Positions 28,067-36,972 of a stretch of DNA of 64,000 nucleotides are shown here, piece after piece. Source of the DNA: Ignavibacteriales bacterium (GTDB lineage Bacteria; Bacteroidota; Ignavibacteria; Ignavibacteriales; SURF-24). The stretch is from assembly GCA_026390815.1 (NCBI GenBank), contig JAPLFH010000049.1, positions 1-64,000 of the forward strand, given 5' to 3'. Position numbers and translations under genes: made by a program. Within the stretch, counting starts at the first letter, position 1; each line of letters opens with the position of its first letter. The notes under the pieces are model-generated. The model ran no database searches and was not told the DNA's origin. It saw nothing but the letters and a program-made list of their open reading frames with translations.

Positions 28067-28380
28067 TGAAGAGCTTAATTTCTATTTTACTATTTTCATC
28101 TTTTTTATTTCTTACCTGCTCTGATGAAAAAGTAATTATGGATGAAGAAAAATTTGCATCGATTTATGTAGACCTGTTAATAAATCAAGAAAAGAACAGG
28201 GGAGATACTTCTAAAGTAAAATTAGAGCAGAACAAAATTTTTACGAAATATCAAGTGAACAGGAAACAGTATGAAGCTACACTTGAGTATTATCATAAAG
28301 ATCCTGAACGCTGGAGAGATTTTTTTGTAAAAGTGAATAATTATTACAACAGGATTGATAAAGGATCTAAATCAAAGTAG
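28066..28380 (+). CDS. DUF4296-like lipoprotein
   Basis: A 104-residue lipoprotein: signal peptide with core SILLFSSFLFL and lipobox LTC (Cys18). The mature helical part, with EEKFASIYVDLLI, KIFTKYQVNRKQYEATLEYY and a following W-RDFF, resembles DUF4296 small lipoproteins of the Bacteroidota, whose role is unknown. Translation is probably coupled to the rhomboid gene by the TGATG overlap. The 3 prime end overlaps convergent recQ by 14 bases. Domain name given from memory of the pattern. Confidence 0.72.
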   Translation: MKSLISILLFSSFLFLTCSDEKVIMDEEKFASIYVDLLINQEKNRGDTSKVKLEQNKIFTKYQVNRKQYEATLEYYHKDPERWRDFFVKVNNYYNRIDKGSKSK

Positions 28381-30955
28381 CTTTATTTTTTGCCAGGACA
28401 ATCCGTATTTGCGGGTAGCCTATATCTTCCGGAAAACGACTTTTCAAATCTTTGAGATCAACAAATCCTTTCTTTAATTCCAAATTGATAGATTCAATAA
28501 TATTTTTGCTGAACAAATTCTGAATATCTGTTTGTGGAAAATATTCTAAAATGGTTTCTATCTGCATTGATACAACTGCTTCAGAAAGTTTACGCAAAGA
28601 TGCAATTGCCGCAAGATTGTATCCTTTAATAACCAGATTATAAGTTTCGGAAATGTTTGAAGGTATTTTTTCTTCTTGCTTATTGTTTCCGCCTTTTTCA
28701 TCCAGGTGTTCTTTAACCAATTCAAGAAAATCATTTCCAACTTTATTAAACATTCTATGGTTAAATCCTTTTATACTCAAAATCTGTTGTGTGGATGTTG
28801 GTTTAACTTCCGCTACATTTCTTAAAATTTCATCTGGGCAAATCAAATAATTTGTTTGCAAAAACTTTTCGGCTGCCTTATTTCGTACTTCTTTCAATTT
28901 GTTAAATAATTCAAGATTTTCCTCATAATCAAAAATATTTTCTTCCTTAGGCAATAATTGTATTCCAATTTTATCCAAGAGTTCTTTGCCTTTATTTCCA
29001 ATGGTTATCTTTTTGCCAACAACATTTTTAATAATTATTCTTTTTGAAACTAATTCTTCCAGCACATTTTTCAATTCATCTTCAGAATAATTAATGCAGC
29101 TTCCGTAAGTGGAATATTCTTTCCCTATCATTCCAAGTAAAATATTTAGTAATCTTTTTTCCTGAATTTCTCCCTTAGCTTCAGCAATTGTTCGTATGAA
29201 AATTTCTGAAAGATATTCCAAATCACCCTTGGGAAAACTTATTTTTTCTGCGCAATTATCGCACTTGTTGCAACGATATTCTTTTTCTGCTTCTCCAAAA
29301 TAATTGATGATAAATTTCATTCTGCAATCATTGGAATAGACAAACTCTGTAACTGAATCAAGTTTTTTTAATGCATGTTCATAACCTTTAATTACTTTGT
29401 TGTAATCAAGGTTTAGGAATCTATCACTTACTCTTGGACTGTTCAATCGAACGCTTCTATTCAGAATTGGTTTCGAGTAATCAATTATTCCGGAGTTATA
29501 AAGTTGTGAAAGAATATCATCCAGGTATTCTTCGGATGTTTCAAACTTATGCGCAAGATTTGTTAATGAAATTTGTGCTTTTGAATTTAATATTGTGCTG
29601 CCATACTCCCGGATTAATAAAAGGATTACATCTTTTACTAAAAAATTCTCTGTTGTTTTTAAAAATTGTTTTAACTTGCTTTGATCGAGATTAAACTGAA
29701 TCGTGTATTTTTTCTCCAGTTCCGAGACAGATTTAACATAACCCGCTTCTTCAAGAATTTTAATTGATGATTCAAGCAATCCTTTAGAAATATTTTTTTT
29801 AAGATACTGGGAAATGTATTCCTGTTTAACCGGAATTTCTTCTTCGCTTTTATTTCCAACTGCAATTTTACCAAAATCGCATATTGCATTATAAATTTCT
29901 TTAACAATTTCTTTGGTTGGATTTGAACTTGAGATAAAATAATTATGAATATCTTTATCTCTCTCTTCGTATAACAGGTAAGCGTAAGATTCAAAACCAT
30001 CTCTTCCAGCTCTTCCAATTTCCTGGTAGTAATTTTCTATGGAAGCTGGCATGTTGTAATGAATAACAAGCCGGATGTCTTTCTTGTCAATCCCCATCCC
30101 AAATGCTGTAGTAGCAACAATAATTTTTATTTTATCTTCAAGAAAAAATTCCTGGATATGCTTTCTCTCTTCGGGTGCTAATCCCGCATGATAATAGGCG
30201 GCTTCCAAACCATACAGATTTAAAAACTCAGTTACCTCTTCTGTCCTTTTCCTGGAAGAAGCATAAATAATAGCCGGCGTTCCATGTTGATTAATTATCT
30301 CTATACACTTTTCTCTTTTCTTTTTTATCCTTATAACTTTTACTGTAAGATTTTCTCGTTCAAAACCTTTTATAAAAATCTTGGGATTTATAAGAGCAAG
30401 TTGGGCAGCTATATCATCTATAACTTCCGGAGTTGCAGTTGCAGTAAAAGCGGAAATTGTTTTTATACCAATAAAATCCGCAAACTCTTTTATTTTTCTG
30501 TAGCTTGGTCTAAAATTATGTCCCCATTCGCTTATACAATGAGCTTCATCTATAAATAGAAATGATGGAGAAAGATTTTTTATTCTTTCTGCGAATGATA
30601 AATTTTCCAATCGTTCCGGTGCAAGGTACAGCAATTTAATTTCTTTACGATTGATGCTGTTAAAAACTTCCTCGGCTTCTCTAAATCCCATGGTGCTATT
30701 AATGAACCCCGCCAGTTTTTCATTTTTGTTAAGTGAATCAACCTGATCTTTCATTAAAGCGATAAGCGGAGAGACCACGATTGAAACATTTTCTGTCATA
30801 ATTGCTGGTATTTGGTAGCACAAAGATTTGCCGCCTCCAGTTGGAAGAATTACAATACAGTTTTTTCCCACCAGGATGTCATCAATAATTTCTTCCTGAC
30901 CAAATCGAAAAACTTCGTGACCAAAATATTTTTTTAGCGCTTCTTTAGGTGTCAT
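28367..30955 (-). CDS. recQ: ATP-dependent DNA helicase RecQ
   Basis: Superfamily 2 3 prime-5 prime DNA helicase for recombination repair and fork processing. Helicase core (1-345): Walker A PTGGGKSLCYQIP, box DEAH, and the arginine finger QEIGRAGRDG. About 200 residues of winged-helix-like sequence follow, then the zinc site CR...YRCNKCDNC (about 540-565), placed later than in E. coli RecQ but as in many FCB-group enzymes. A HRDC domain (about 675-750, IKGFNHRMFNKVG) and a C-terminal HTH_40-like helical domain (765-855) end the 862-residue protein. Divergent from the ABC exporter genes at 31048. Confidence 0.93.
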   Translation of the reverse strand: MTPKEALKKYFGHEVFRFGQEEIIDDILVGKNCIVILPTGGGKSLCYQIPAIMTENVSIVVSPLIALMKDQVDSLNKNEKLAGFINSTMGFREAEEVFNSINRKEIKLLYLAPERLENLSFAERIKNLSPSFLFIDEAHCISEWGHNFRPSYRKIKEFADFIGIKTISAFTATATPEVIDDIAAQLALINPKIFIKGFERENLTVKVIRIKKKREKCIEIINQHGTPAIIYASSRKRTEEVTEFLNLYGLEAAYYHAGLAPEERKHIQEFFLEDKIKIIVATTAFGMGIDKKDIRLVIHYNMPASIENYYQEIGRAGRDGFESYAYLLYEERDKDIHNYFISSSNPTKEIVKEIYNAICDFGKIAVGNKSEEEIPVKQEYISQYLKKNISKGLLESSIKILEEAGYVKSVSELEKKYTIQFNLDQSKLKQFLKTTENFLVKDVILLLIREYGSTILNSKAQISLTNLAHKFETSEEYLDDILSQLYNSGIIDYSKPILNRSVRLNSPRVSDRFLNLDYNKVIKGYEHALKKLDSVTEFVYSNDCRMKFIINYFGEAEKEYRCNKCDNCAEKISFPKGDLEYLSEIFIRTIAEAKGEIQEKRLLNILLGMIGKEYSTYGSCINYSEDELKNVLEELVSKRIIIKNVVGKKITIGNKGKELLDKIGIQLLPKEENIFDYEENLELFNKLKEVRNKAAEKFLQTNYLICPDEILRNVAEVKPTSTQQILSIKGFNHRMFNKVGNDFLELVKEHLDEKGGNNKQEEKIPSNISETYNLVIKGYNLAAIASLRKLSEAVVSMQIETILEYFPQTDIQNLFSKNIIESINLELKKGFVDLKDLKSRFPEDIGYPQIRIVLAKNKATLI

Positions 30956-31047
30956 TTGTCGTAAAATTTCAACCGATTCTTTCTATTTTTTACTTATATT
31001 TACCCAGTAAAAATTAAATCTTATTCGCTTATTAACCAAGTTAATTT

Positions 31048-31986
31048 ATGATTACAGTTCAGACCGATAATCTTACCAAAATTTATTACTCCAGTTTTAA
31101 AAGAAAAAATGTACAGGCGCTTTCCAGTCTAAACTTAACAGTTGATTCTGGTATGATCTTCGGATTTTTAGGACCGAATGGCGCTGGAAAAACTACTTTA
31201 GTAAAAATTTTGCTGGGAATTACTCATCCAACATCAGGATCGGCAAAAATTTTAGGTGAGGATATTAAGAATTACAAAGTAAAAAAGAGAATTGGTTATC
31301 TACCTGAAAATCACCGCTACCCTTTTTATCTAACAGGCGAAGGTGTTTTAAAATTCTTTGGAAAGCTAAGTGGAGTTGATGACAAAAATTTGAATAAGAA
31401 GGTAGATCAATTACTGGATTTAGTTAATCTTGGAAAGTGGAAAAAAACTAAAATTAAAAATTATTCAAAAGGAATGATGCAAAGGCTGGGATTGGCTCAA
31501 GCTGTTATAAATGATCCCGAATTGATTTTTCTTGATGAACCAACGGATGGAGTTGATCCGATTGGACGAAAAGAAATCCGTGATTTGCTTCTTGATTTGA
31601 AGAGCCAGGGAAAAACAATTTTTCTTAACAGCCATTTACTTTCAGAAGTTGAATTAATTACGGATCGGGTTGCAATATTAAACAAAGGAATTCTTCTTAG
31701 AGAAGGAACAGTTAAAGAACTAACCGAGAAAAAGGAAGAATATCAATTTTCAATTGATGGAGAAAATCGGGAATCAGATTTACAAAAATATTCATCTGAA
31801 TTTTCCTTTTCTAATTTTAAGGATGGATCGTTTGTAGTAAAAGTTGGAAACATAAATGAGCTGAATGTTTTTATTGATTACCTTCGCAGGGATGGTAAAA
31901 GTATTAAAGCAGTAATTCCTCAAAAAGAAACTCTTGAAGAAATGTTTATTGCTCTTATTAACGAAACAGAAGGAAAGAAAAAGTGA
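31048..31986 (+). CDS. ABC transporter ATP-binding protein
   Basis: ATPase subunit of an ABC-2 type exporter. Walker A GPNGAGKTT (about residue 46), Q-loop region RIGYLPENHRYPFYLTG, signature YSKGMMQRLGLAQA, Walker B LIFLDEPTDGVD and the H-loop NSHLLSEVE. The C-terminal 80 residues are the usual extension of the CcmA/NatA/GldA-like ATPases. The gene overlaps its permease partner by four bases (GTGA). The cargo is unknown; polypeptides, lipids, drugs or ions are all carried by this class. Confidence 0.92.
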   Translation: MITVQTDNLTKIYYSSFKRKNVQALSSLNLTVDSGMIFGFLGPNGAGKTTLVKILLGITHPTSGSAKILGEDIKNYKVKKRIGYLPENHRYPFYLTGEGVLKFFGKLSGVDDKNLNKKVDQLLDLVNLGKWKKTKIKNYSKGMMQRLGLAQAVINDPELIFLDEPTDGVDPIGRKEIRDLLLDLKSQGKTIFLNSHLLSEVELITDRVAILNKGILLREGTVKELTEKKEEYQFSIDGENRESDLQKYSSEFSFSNFKDGSFVVKVGNINELNVFIDYLRRDGKSIKAVIPQKETLEEMFIALINETEGKKK

Positions 31987-32801
31987 GGAACATTTATCAA
32001 ATAACAATTTTCACTTTAAGAGAAGCATTAGCCAGAAAAATTTTTATAATTTTTTCTATCGTATCCACATTAGTTCTTATTGGCTTTGCAATTGGCTTTG
32101 CAATGTTTGATTTACAATCATTTATGAATATTAGAATTGGTAAGGGAAACGAGCAGCAGCTTTTAAGTCAAGTTGTTGGTATGGTCAGATCAGTAATCAT
32201 TGGACCATTATTCGGTGGTGGATTGTTTTTATCAATCTTTTCTACAGCGGGAATAATTTCGGCTCTCTTCGAAAAAGGAAACATCGACCTGTTTTTATCT
32301 AAACCAATTTCCCGTGCACAGCTTTTACTTGGCAAATATTTTGGTGGAATCCTGATTGTCTTTTTAAATATTGCATATGTTATTATTGGAATCTGGTTTT
32401 TAGTCGGACTAAAATTTTCCAACTGGGACCCGGCTTTTTTGTACTCAATTCTTACAATAACCTTTGCCTTTGCCGTTATTTATTCCTTAATAATTTTTGC
32501 TGCTGTACTTACAAAAAGTTCTGTACTTTCAATGGTTTCTTCATATGTTATATTTTTTATTCTCAGTCCTCTACTAATGGGTAGAGAGTTCTTTTTTGAA
32601 ATAACGCATAGTACATTTTTAAAATCCGTTTTAGACTTTATGTACTATATCATTCCTCTAACTTCGCCTTTGGGAACGATATCCACTTTTCTGGCAATAA
32701 ATGGGACAATTAATTCATATGAACCAATCATAATTTCATTCGTTCAGCTTATTCTCATTCTTGCTGCAAGCATTACTGTTTTTAATAAAAAGGATTATTA
32801 A
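31983..32801 (+). CDS. ABC-2 type transporter permease
   Basis: Membrane subunit paired with the preceding ATPase. It is 272 residues with about six hydrophobic segments; after the first comes a short soluble loop with IGKGNEQQLLSQVVGMVRSV, then ISALFEKGNIDLFLSKPISRAQLLLGKY, the typical cytoplasmic coupling stretch of NosY-like permeases. The GTG start at 31983 is chosen because it overlaps the ATPase stop codon and directly precedes the charged start of the first helix. Function follows the ATPase. Confidence 0.88.
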   Translation: MRNIYQITIFTLREALARKIFIIFSIVSTLVLIGFAIGFAMFDLQSFMNIRIGKGNEQQLLSQVVGMVRSVIIGPLFGGGLFLSIFSTAGIISALFEKGNIDLFLSKPISRAQLLLGKYFGGILIVFLNIAYVIIGIWFLVGLKFSNWDPAFLYSILTITFAFAVIYSLIIFAAVLTKSSVLSMVSSYVIFFILSPLLMGREFFFEITHSTFLKSVLDFMYYIIPLTSPLGTISTFLAINGTINSYEPIIISFVQLILILAASITVFNKKDY

Positions 32802-32906
32802 TGATTCAATTCTAACACTTAAACAAAATTTATTTGCTGGAATAGTATTTGTCATTTTTAATAGATTTAAAAAAGTAATTAAGAAATATTTCATTTTAGG
32901 AATTAT

Positions 32907-33842
32907 ATGAGTGAACAAAAATTAAAACTTGAAGACTTACTCAGCTCGTTTACGGCTTCTGACGAAAAAGATGAAAGAATTGATTCTGTTGCAATTATTG
33001 GCGCAGGAGTGATGGGGCAGGGGATTGCACAAACAATTTCTGCTGCAAGCATTGATGTTATGATTGTTGAGAAGGATGAATTACATTTAGCGTTAGCACA
33101 GCAAAAAATTGCTGAATCAATGGATAGAGAAATTAGCCGCTGGGCTATGACCAAGAGTGAAAAAAAATCCATTCTAAGCAGGATTAAATGGACAAACAAT
33201 TTAGTTGACATTAAAGAATGCGATTTGATAATTGAGGCGGTAGATGAAGACTTTGGTCTTAAGAAAATGATTTTTCAGCAGCTTGATGAATTAGCCAAAC
33301 CAGATACCATTATTGTTTCTAACACTTCAACTCTTAGCCTTACAAAAATTGCGGAATCTACTAAAAGAGCAGATAGGATTATTGGAATGCACTTCCTTAA
33401 TCCAGTTCCCAAAGTACCTCTTGTAGAAGTTATAAGAGCATTCGAAACCTCAGAAGATACTCTTAAAAAAGGAAAAGCCTTTGCAATCCGTATTGGTAAA
33501 ACTCCAGTTGAAGTTTATGAATATCCCGGCTTTGTAACAACACGTGCAATTGTTCCATTGTTAAACGAAGCAATGCACATTTTAATGGAAGGTGTGGCAA
33601 CTGCTGATGGTATTGATACAGCAATGAAACTTGGATATAACTTTCCAATGGGACCACTTGAAATGGCAGATAGTATGGGACTTGATGAAGTGTTAGCTTG
33701 GATGGAATCTTTATGGCAGACTTTGGGTGAACCCCGTTATCGACCATGTCCTTTGTTGCGTAAATTAGTTCGCGAGAAAAAACTCGGTAAAAAAACAGGT
33801 GAAGGCTTTTATAAATATAACGGCGATAAGAAAATTTTATAG
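32907..33842 (+). CDS. 3-hydroxyacyl-CoA dehydrogenase (3-hydroxybutyryl-CoA type)
   Basis: Interconverts 3-hydroxyacyl-CoA and 3-ketoacyl-CoA with NAD(P). Rossmann motif AIIGAGVMGQGIAQ starts at about residue 29, after an N-terminal extension of some 28 polar residues; later SNTSTLSL, the catalytic-histidine segment IGMHFLNPVPKVPLVEV, PGFVTTRA and MGPLEMADSMGLD are typical. 311 residues. The single-domain form without an enoyl-CoA hydratase part points to butyrate-type or fermentative acyl-CoA metabolism, or polyhydroxyalkanoate turnover. It lies 14 bases before acetate kinase. Confidence 0.92.
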   Translation: MSEQKLKLEDLLSSFTASDEKDERIDSVAIIGAGVMGQGIAQTISAASIDVMIVEKDELHLALAQQKIAESMDREISRWAMTKSEKKSILSRIKWTNNLVDIKECDLIIEAVDEDFGLKKMIFQQLDELAKPDTIIVSNTSTLSLTKIAESTKRADRIIGMHFLNPVPKVPLVEVIRAFETSEDTLKKGKAFAIRIGKTPVEVYEYPGFVTTRAIVPLLNEAMHILMEGVATADGIDTAMKLGYNFPMGPLEMADSMGLDEVLAWMESLWQTLGEPRYRPCPLLRKLVREKKLGKKTGEGFYKYNGDKKIL

Positions 33843-33856
33843 GAGTAAATTCTTAG

Positions 33857-35074
33857 ATGAAAGTTTTAGTATTAAACAGCGGCAGCTCATCAATTAAATA
33901 CCAATTTTTCGATACAGAAACAAAAGAAGCATTAGCAAAAGGAATTGTTGAAAGAATTGGTATGAGCAGCGCGGTTCTTACTCACGCTCCGCTTGGAAAA
34001 GAAAAAATTAAAATCGTTGGCGAAATTTTAGACCACTCAATTGCAATTGAATATGTGATTGCTGTTTTGCTTAGCAAAAACCATGGTGTAATAAAAGATA
34101 AAAGTGAAATTGATGCAGTTGGTCATAGAGTTGTGCACGGTGGCGAAACATTTTCTGGTTCAGTTTTAATCACCCCGCAGGTGATGAAAGCCTTAATTGA
34201 TAATATTGAATTAGCGCCTTTACACAATCCGCCTAACATAAAAGGAATTGAAGCGTGCAAGAAACATTTACCGGATACACCACAATGCGGTGTCTTCGAT
34301 ACTGCATTTCATATAAAAATGCCACCGCACGCATTTCTATATGGAATACCTTATGAACTTTATAAAAAATATAAAATCCGGCGTTATGGTTTTCATGGAA
34401 CATCACATAGATTTGTATCTGCAAGAGCAGCCGTTTTGATGAACAAACCGATTGAGCAAACTAAAATTATTACTGCTCACTTAGGCAATGGATGCAGCAT
34501 GGCTGCGGTACTTGGCGGTCTATCCGTTGATACTTCTATGGGCTTTACTCCGCTTGAAGGTTTGATGATGGGAACACGCGGTGGAGATATGGATCCTTCT
34601 GTTATTCTTTACATTATGGCAAAGGAAGAATTAACACTTCAGGAAGCAAACACACTTCTTAACAAACATAGCGGTTTGGTTGGTATTAGTGGTGAGAGCA
34701 GCGATATGCGGGAAATTGAAACCGCTGTATCTGAAGGAAATAAACGAGCTAAATATGCTTTTGATGTTTTTGTTTACAGGATTAAAAAATACATTGGAGC
34801 TTACACGGCAGCTATGGGCGGGCTTGATGCATTAGTATTTACTGGTGGAATTGGTGAGAACTCTGAATTAGTTAGAAAAGAAGTTTGTAAGAATCTTGAT
34901 TGTGCCGGAATAGAATTAGATGTTGAGTTAAACGACAGCAAACCAGCGGGAGAAGTTCTTTTATCAAAACCGACTGGCAAAGTTAAAGTATATAAAATTC
35001 CAACAAACGAAGAATTAGTAATTGCTTTGGACACTGAAGAGATAGTTAGAGAGCAGATGATGGAGATTAAATAA
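33857..35074 (+). CDS. ackA: Acetate kinase
   Basis: Converts acetyl phosphate and ADP to acetate and ATP. All signatures are present: VLNSGSSSIKYQ at the start, GHRVVHGGE, the catalytic DTAFH, HGTSHRFV, TAHLGNGCS, DTSMGFTPLEGLMMGTRGGDMDP and GGIGENS near the end. 405 residues, normal length. No phosphotransacetylase gene is adjacent; instead it pairs with a hydroxyacyl-CoA dehydrogenase 14 bases upstream. Butyrate kinase is less likely because the acetate-kinase motifs are intact. A terminator follows. Confidence 0.96.
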   Translation: MKVLVLNSGSSSIKYQFFDTETKEALAKGIVERIGMSSAVLTHAPLGKEKIKIVGEILDHSIAIEYVIAVLLSKNHGVIKDKSEIDAVGHRVVHGGETFSGSVLITPQVMKALIDNIELAPLHNPPNIKGIEACKKHLPDTPQCGVFDTAFHIKMPPHAFLYGIPYELYKKYKIRRYGFHGTSHRFVSARAAVLMNKPIEQTKIITAHLGNGCSMAAVLGGLSVDTSMGFTPLEGLMMGTRGGDMDPSVILYIMAKEELTLQEANTLLNKHSGLVGISGESSDMREIETAVSEGNKRAKYAFDVFVYRIKKYIGAYTAAMGGLDALVFTGGIGENSELVRKEVCKNLDCAGIELDVELNDSKPAGEVLLSKPTGKVKVYKIPTNEELVIALDTEEIVREQMMEIK

Positions 35075-35122
35075 GGCAAAGTTAAAAGTCTAATGTAAGA
35101 AAAGGATAGTTCCATTTTTTAG

Positions 35123-35156
35123 ATGCGGTACAATAAAATTTGTACCGCATTTTTTA
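35123..35156 (+). terminator. Intrinsic terminator after ackA
   Basis: Perfect 11-base stem, atgcggtacaa (35123-35133) with ttgtaccgcat (35140-35150), six-base loop, then T to 35156. It ends the hydroxyacyl-CoA dehydrogenase-ackA transcript. Confidence 0.9.
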
Positions 35157-35224
35157 TATCCAATGTTTCAATTCCAAATTGAATAAACCTGGAAAAAATA
35201 GTTGTAAATGTTAAAATCTATTTC

Positions 35225-36067
35225 CTACGGTAACATAATATCCTTCAATGTAAATGGGATTTTCTTTATGGCTTGTGAAGTCATAATATTCAATTGGATT
35301 TGTGCATTTTTCGGCATTGCCTTTTCAAAATCATAAACTTGTATATCCTCCGAATTCATCGAACCCTGCGAAGAAATTTCTTTACCTTTCTGATCTAGAA
35401 ATTCTACATTAATGATCATTGCATCCGGATCTTTAAGCTGAAGAATAATGCTGTTCTGTCCTGGTTCTGACATACCACCAAATAATCCAGCAAGCGCTTT
35501 AACCATCTGTCCCATTACATCAGCAGTATCTGTTGCTTGCTCCTGCTTTTTTTTAAGCTGCTCATATTGTGTGGTTGTAAGAATAGATAGTTCAATGTTA
35601 GATGCTTTTAATCCAGGATTGGAAATTGGTTTGCCGGATTGTGAAGTAAAATTTTTAATTGTAACAATTGCATTTGGGTCATTCTTTGGAATATACAATT
35701 CAACTTCACCAGCAATTTCTTTTATAGTCATTGCCTTACGTGATGGATTTTTCAATTTAAGAGTTAAATCGGCTCTATCCGGTGAATCCTTGTCGAGGTC
35801 TGAAAAATTTAACGTCCTTTCTTCCTCCTTAACTAAATCTCTATCCATTTCATCAACTGCTTTTAATATTGTACAACGCATGCTTTTTGCATTCTCCAGA
35901 ACATCACCAAAAATTTTTAGATCTACCTCTAATCCCGCAAAAAATTCACCGGTAGTTCTTGAATCTTTTACATCTCCGACACTTATTTTAATATCTTGTG
36001 CATTCAAGTTCATAAAAGTTATTAAAAGCATCAGCAAAATTTTAACAGTAATCCGTTTTAGTTTCAT
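35225..36067 (-). CDS. Exported protein, unknown function
   Basis: 280-residue protein with a signal peptide (basic MKLKR, hydrophobic LLMLLITFMNL, cleavage near NAQ). I recognise no domain. The first and last thirds look like beta-sandwich segments containing many charged and aliphatic strands; the middle (about 170-200) has a Gln/Lys-rich helix KKKQEQATDTAD followed by a Gly/Met-rich stretch LAGLFGGMSEPG. The open frame starts at 36079, but GAGGTGG just upstream of the ATG at 36067 fixes the start. It may be a periplasmic or outer-surface protein. It follows the TSUP gene on the same strand with a gap of about 134 bases. Confidence 0.72.
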   Translation of the reverse strand: MKLKRITVKILLMLLITFMNLNAQDIKISVGDVKDSRTTGEFFAGLEVDLKIFGDVLENAKSMRCTILKAVDEMDRDLVKEEERTLNFSDLDKDSPDRADLTLKLKNPSRKAMTIKEIAGEVELYIPKNDPNAIVTIKNFTSQSGKPISNPGLKASNIELSILTTTQYEQLKKKQEQATDTADVMGQMVKALAGLFGGMSEPGQNSIILQLKDPDAMIINVEFLDQKGKEISSQGSMNSEDIQVYDFEKAMPKNAQIQLNIMTSQAIKKIPFTLKDIMLP

Positions 36068-36201
36068 TGTCCACCTCAAGTTTTATTATTTAGTGTCTAA
36101 TCTGTTTCAATTGAAAAAGAAATTCGTTAATTGTTTTAATGAATTTAGTTATAACTTAGATAAAATAAGAATTGCAATCAAGAATGAGCATCATAATTAT
36201 A

Positions 36202-36960
36202 TTAAAAGAACCGGCTGTAAATCAACTTTAATGTTGTTAGCAGAACAATTGTAATAAAAACAGGACGTATGAACTTTGCTCCTTTCTTAATCACCAATCC
36301 GGAACCTATCCGTGCTCCTATTATTTGACCAGTAGCCATGGATAATCCAGCAAGCAGAAATATATTTCCACTAATTGCAAAAATGATTAATGAAACTATA
36401 TTGCTTGTAAAGTTCATTACCTTTGTATAGCCGGTTGCTTTTGTTAAATTAAATCCCAAACCAACAACAAAAGCTATTGCCCAGAAAGAACCAACACCCG
36501 GTCCAAAGAAACCATCATAAAATCCAAACATCAATCCAAAAATCAAGTAAAAGATTTTTTCATTTAATCGCTTATGTTTATCAATTTCACCAAGGTTGGG
36601 CGTTATAAATGTATAAATGATAATGCAGACTAAAAGTACGGGAATAAAATCATTTAGAAAATCTTTATGAATAAGTTGGACGCTTATTGTTCCTGCAACT
36701 GTACCAATAAGCGTAAAAATAATTCCTTGAACGCAATCTCTTAAATCAACTTGTCCATGTTTGATGTAATAGAATGAAGCTGTAAAACTTCCAAAGCTTG
36801 ATTGAAATTTATTAGTTCCAAGTGCAACGTGCGGTGGGAATCCTAATCCAAGTAATGCAGGCAGAGTGATTAAACCACCTCCGCCAGCAATGGAATCTAT
36901 TGTTCCGGCAGCAAGTCCGGCGAGAAAAAGTATTGGATGAATCCAGATTGAATCAAGCAT
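36202..36960 (-). CDS. TSUP-family (TauE/SafE) membrane transporter
   Basis: 252-residue protein with about seven to eight hydrophobic segments. The two half-repeats each carry the family's loop: GTIDSIAGGGGLITLPALL near the N-terminus and GFYDGFFGPGVGSFWAI in the second half. TSUP proteins export or import sulfur-containing organic anions such as sulfite, sulfoacetate and thiosulfate; the substrate cannot be read here. It starts 12 bases after dacB and is probably in the same transcript, though no functional link to cell-wall enzymes is evident. Confidence 0.9.
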   Translation of the reverse strand: MLDSIWIHPILFLAGLAAGTIDSIAGGGGLITLPALLGLGFPPHVALGTNKFQSSFGSFTASFYYIKHGQVDLRDCVQGIIFTLIGTVAGTISVQLIHKDFLNDFIPVLLVCIIIYTFITPNLGEIDKHKRLNEKIFYLIFGLMFGFYDGFFGPGVGSFWAIAFVVGLGFNLTKATGYTKVMNFTSNIVSLIIFAISGNIFLLAGLSMATGQIIGARIGSGLVIKKGAKFIRPVFITIVLLTTLKLIYSRFF

Positions 36961-36972
36961 TGGTTAATTAAT

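Noticed and set aside
31048-32801. Antibiotic-resistance island including the ABC-F gene and ABC exporter
   Set aside because: Genes are far apart, have ordinary composition and no mobile element or resistance gene adjoins them.
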